Assembly (NCBI GenBank): GCA_003024985.2
Contig: PXIH01S0000858.1
Source of the DNA: Euperipatoides rowelli
Lineage: Eukaryota > Onychophora > Udeonychophora > Euonychophora > Peripatopsidae
Length of the DNA: 10,247 nucleotides
Reading direction: 5' to 3' (one strand)
This document shows, in pieces, positions 8,821 to 10,247 of this stretch. The position numbers and the translations under genes are program-made. The stretch's first letter is position 1; each line of letters begins with the position of its first letter. Below the pieces are notes generated by a model that saw only the letters and a list, made by a program, of their open reading frames with translations, searched no databases and was not told where the DNA came from.

Positions 8821-8976
8821 ATTGTTTTGTTCCGCTACAATTATATGCAACACACTTTTTCACAATAATAAAACGAAGTAAAATAATTATAAATTTTAGG
8901 AATAAAAAAGACGCTTCAATATATAGGCCAACTTGGACGATATCTCAAGATGAAAACTACAATAAATTACCTCTTT

Positions 8977-9009
8977 TGACGTCACAGTAATTAACAAAGA
9001 AACTTCCGG
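8977..9009. promoter_or_regulatory. CRE plus ETS/GABP motif pair, candidate promoter
   Basis: A full palindromic CRE (TGACGTCA, 8977-8984) is followed 17 bp later by ACTTCCGG (9002-9009), the complement of the ETS-family core CCGGAAGT. Both are typical of metazoan housekeeping promoters, and both contain CpG in CpG-poor DNA. By base composition each motif is expected well under once in 10 kb here. No TATA box or start site can be assigned. The module could drive transcription in either direction: an alternative TOP3B transcript to the left, or a nested transcript to the right. Confidence 0.35.
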
Positions 9010-9201
9010 TTTGCTTTGTTTACTTTTTACCAGAAGTCAAAATATGAACATAAAAACAGTCACAATTTATTTATTTATTTTCTGTTCGCATTTTTAATGA
9101 AAATTTATTATTAAAAATGCATTCTATCATATAAACTTAAGTTGTTTTTTCACTGTATATACCCTTTAATGAAACATTATGAAATAGTAAAATATTTTTT
9201 T

Positions 9202-9220
9202 TTTATATACTGTATATAAA
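9202..9220. repeat. TACTGTA-centred palindrome
   Basis: TTTATATACTGTATATAAA is an exact odd palindrome around one central base. Shorter relatives occur at 10132-10146 (TTTATACTGTATAAA), 5305-5315 (GATACAGTATC) and around 4370-4385, and near-palindromic TACTATATATAGTA at 9767-9780. TACTGTA or TACAGTA occurs about 17 times in the window. Confidence 0.6.
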
Positions 9221-9257
9221 TCTCCTTCACCCTCAATTTTTCTTTTTATTAACTCAG

Positions 9258-9411
9258 TGGCATCCAATAGTGTGTGAAAATTATTCAACTGTACTCAGAA
9301 ATAGGGGCCAAAAAAACTGTAATTACTGTCTATTGTGGCGGAAGGAATTAGAATCAATAGCATGGCTTACAGAACTTTGTCGAAATTATAAGATACAGGC
9401 CATCTCACAAG
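9258..9411 (+). CDS. Candidate plus-strand exon of an unidentified nested gene
   Basis: A plus-strand segment bounded by a pyrimidine-rich acceptor (TTTTTATTAACTCAG|TGG, AG at 9256-9257) and a donor CACAAG|GTAATT (GT at 9412-9413). It encodes 51 codons plus one base with no stop. The enclosing open frame runs from 9183 to a TGA at 9432-9434, 83 codons without an ATG. The composition looks protein-like: it includes WHPIVCENY, CNYCLLWRKELE and AWLTELCRNYKIQAIS, with four Cys and three Trp. I do not recognise the family. It lies about 250 bp to the right of the CRE/ETS pair. An acceptor TCTTTCAG at 9547-9554 could continue it for only a few codons before a stop. It may be an exon of a nested gene, a transposon-derived fragment, or a chance open stretch. 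Confidence 0.22.
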
Positions 9412-9759
9412 GTAATTGTATTAACTTTCACTGAATCATTACTCTTATCAAAAGTGGTTGTATATAGTAAAAAAATCATAGTGAGTAAACAAGACATTTA
9501 GCTCTAAATATACTATATACAGTATTAGATTTGTAATTCTGATAAATCTTTCAGCACAATTAAGAAAATGAACTTAGGATTTTAAACATAAATATTTATT
9601 TTACAAAAAAACTTTAATAAGGCTCATATATCCGACAAACATTTTGGTTGTTAGCTTCCCCTTATGTCACTCTGTAATTTTTATTCACATTATGAAAAAT
9701 ATTATGCTTCACAAAGGGCAAGGGGTATCATTACATATGAACATAAATACACTATACAT

Positions 9760-9785
9760 TTAATATACTATATATAGTACATTAA
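9760..9785. repeat. Near-perfect 26-bp AT palindrome
   Basis: The sequence is its own complement except for one base pair, centred on TACTATATATAGTA. It lies 48 bp left of the hAT-like element. Confidence 0.6.
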
Positions 9786-9833
9786 ATATATAGTATCTAT
9801 AATAATGCATATTTCTTCATGTCTATATATAGT

Positions 9834-10131
9834 CAGGGCCAGATTTAGACTTGAAGCCCTGGGCTACATCAAGTTTGGAGACCCCTGGGAAAGCTTTTGA
9901 TAAGATTTTTTTTTAGTTGACTGGACGTTTTGTTGACTTCATGTCTGATTTGATAGCCTTTTTTTTTTTTAGCTCCGGGCTTTGTAAATTAGGAGGCCCT
10001 ATGTTCAAATTTTTATAACCTTTTTATATTTTTTTGCCCTGGGATATATAAAGTGTGGAGGCCGAGGCCGCCCTGCATCATGAGTCCCTGGGCTACACAG
10101 CCCACTAATCCCATATATAAATCCGGCCCTG
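9834..10131. mobile_element. hAT-like non-autonomous DNA transposon (MITE)
   Basis: A 298-bp element with terminal inverted repeats: the left end is CAGGGCCAGATTTA and the complement of the right end is CAGGGCCGGATTTA (13 of 14 identical). The flanking 8-mers are TATATAGT (9826-9833) and TTTATACT (10132-10139), 6 of 8 identical, as expected for an aged 8-bp hAT target duplication. The interior is far richer in G+C than its surroundings, with several CCCTGGG repeats and two T-runs, and has no coding capacity. It must therefore have moved using a transposase made elsewhere. Assignment to hAT rests on the CAGGG ends and the duplication length. Confidence 0.7.
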
Positions 10132-10247
10132 TTTATACTGTATAAATATACTACAGTCAGTCGATCTCAAAATACCTATTTCAAAATTAGACTGTATATA
10201 CCAAATTAACATTATCATATCTCTAAAAATAACTGGAATAAGCATCT

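Larger units (their letters stand above)
8487..10247 (-). other. TOP3B: TOP3B intron upstream of the first exon seen (partial)
   Basis: Intron sequence preceding the 8403-8486 exon; its donor is outside the window. I found no TOP3B-like coding sequence in it. It holds a CRE plus ETS motif pair (8977-9009), two unidentified open segments (minus 8705-8859 and plus 9183-9434), a cluster of TACTGTA and TACTATA palindromes (9150-9830), and the hAT-like element at 9834-10131. The intron assignment follows from the acceptor at 8488-8487 and the absence of the active-site exon. Confidence 0.8.

Noticed and set aside
8636-8990. Two overlapping plus-strand open frames (81 and 62 codons)
   Set aside because: They overlap each other and the minus-strand open stretch at 8701-8859. 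Neither has splice or promoter support in the right orientation, so I kept only the minus-strand reading as a speculative candidate.
8487-10247. Search for the TOP3B active-site exon (YPRTE block)
   Set aside because: No minus-strand sequence encoding it was found, so it must lie outside the window.
1-10247. CRISPR array, bacterial operon, tRNA or rRNA genes
   Set aside because: No regular repeat-spacer pattern, ribosome-binding-site-led gene series, cloverleaf or conserved rRNA segment was seen; the spliced TOP3B exons show this is eukaryotic DNA.

Overview
This is AT-rich (roughly 70-75% A+T by eye) metazoan nuclear DNA, almost all of it intron. The only protein I can identify securely is DNA topoisomerase III beta (TOP3B), on the minus strand. 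Two of its internal exons are present: 8403-8486 and 3149-3269. They join in a compatible phase (AG|G) to give about 68 residues containing LRQQ, LLAEGI.RPRKG and DAGDHPPITPMKSA, then LGGEAWRLYE and FIAT. These match human TOP3B just downstream of the catalytic tyrosine, about residues 352-419. The high A+T content, kilobase-scale introns full of short repeats, and hAT-like non-autonomous elements suggest an invertebrate. A Hydra-like cnidarian is plausible but not proven. A single N at 4339 shows this is an assembled draft.

Layout, in minus-strand reading order. 10247-8487 is upstream intron, holding a 298-bp hAT-like MITE (9834-10131), many TACTGTA-centred palindromes, an open plus-strand segment bounded by good splice signals (9258-9411), and a compact CRE plus ETS promoter-like module (8977-9009). 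8486-8403 is a TOP3B exon. 8402-3270 is a 5.13-kb intron with an interlaced inverted repeat, a G-quadruplex-capable G-rich tract, a perfect 18-bp-arm palindrome, a long foldback repeat and a GC/CpG-richer island (about 3530-3930). 3269-3149 is the second TOP3B exon. 3148-1 is a further intron with an A-rich minisatellite and a small 43-codon open frame. It ends exactly at the window's left edge in a good 3' splice site, so the next TOP3B exon probably begins just outside.

No prokaryotic operon, CRISPR array, rRNA or tRNA was recognised. The best leads beyond TOP3B are the promoter-like module with two possible products. One is a truncated TOP3B transcript starting at an ATG at 8820, whose frame reaches a GTAAGC donor in exactly the phase the next TOP3B exon needs. 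The other is a nested plus-strand transcript using the 9258-9411 segment. Both are inference and need transcript data.
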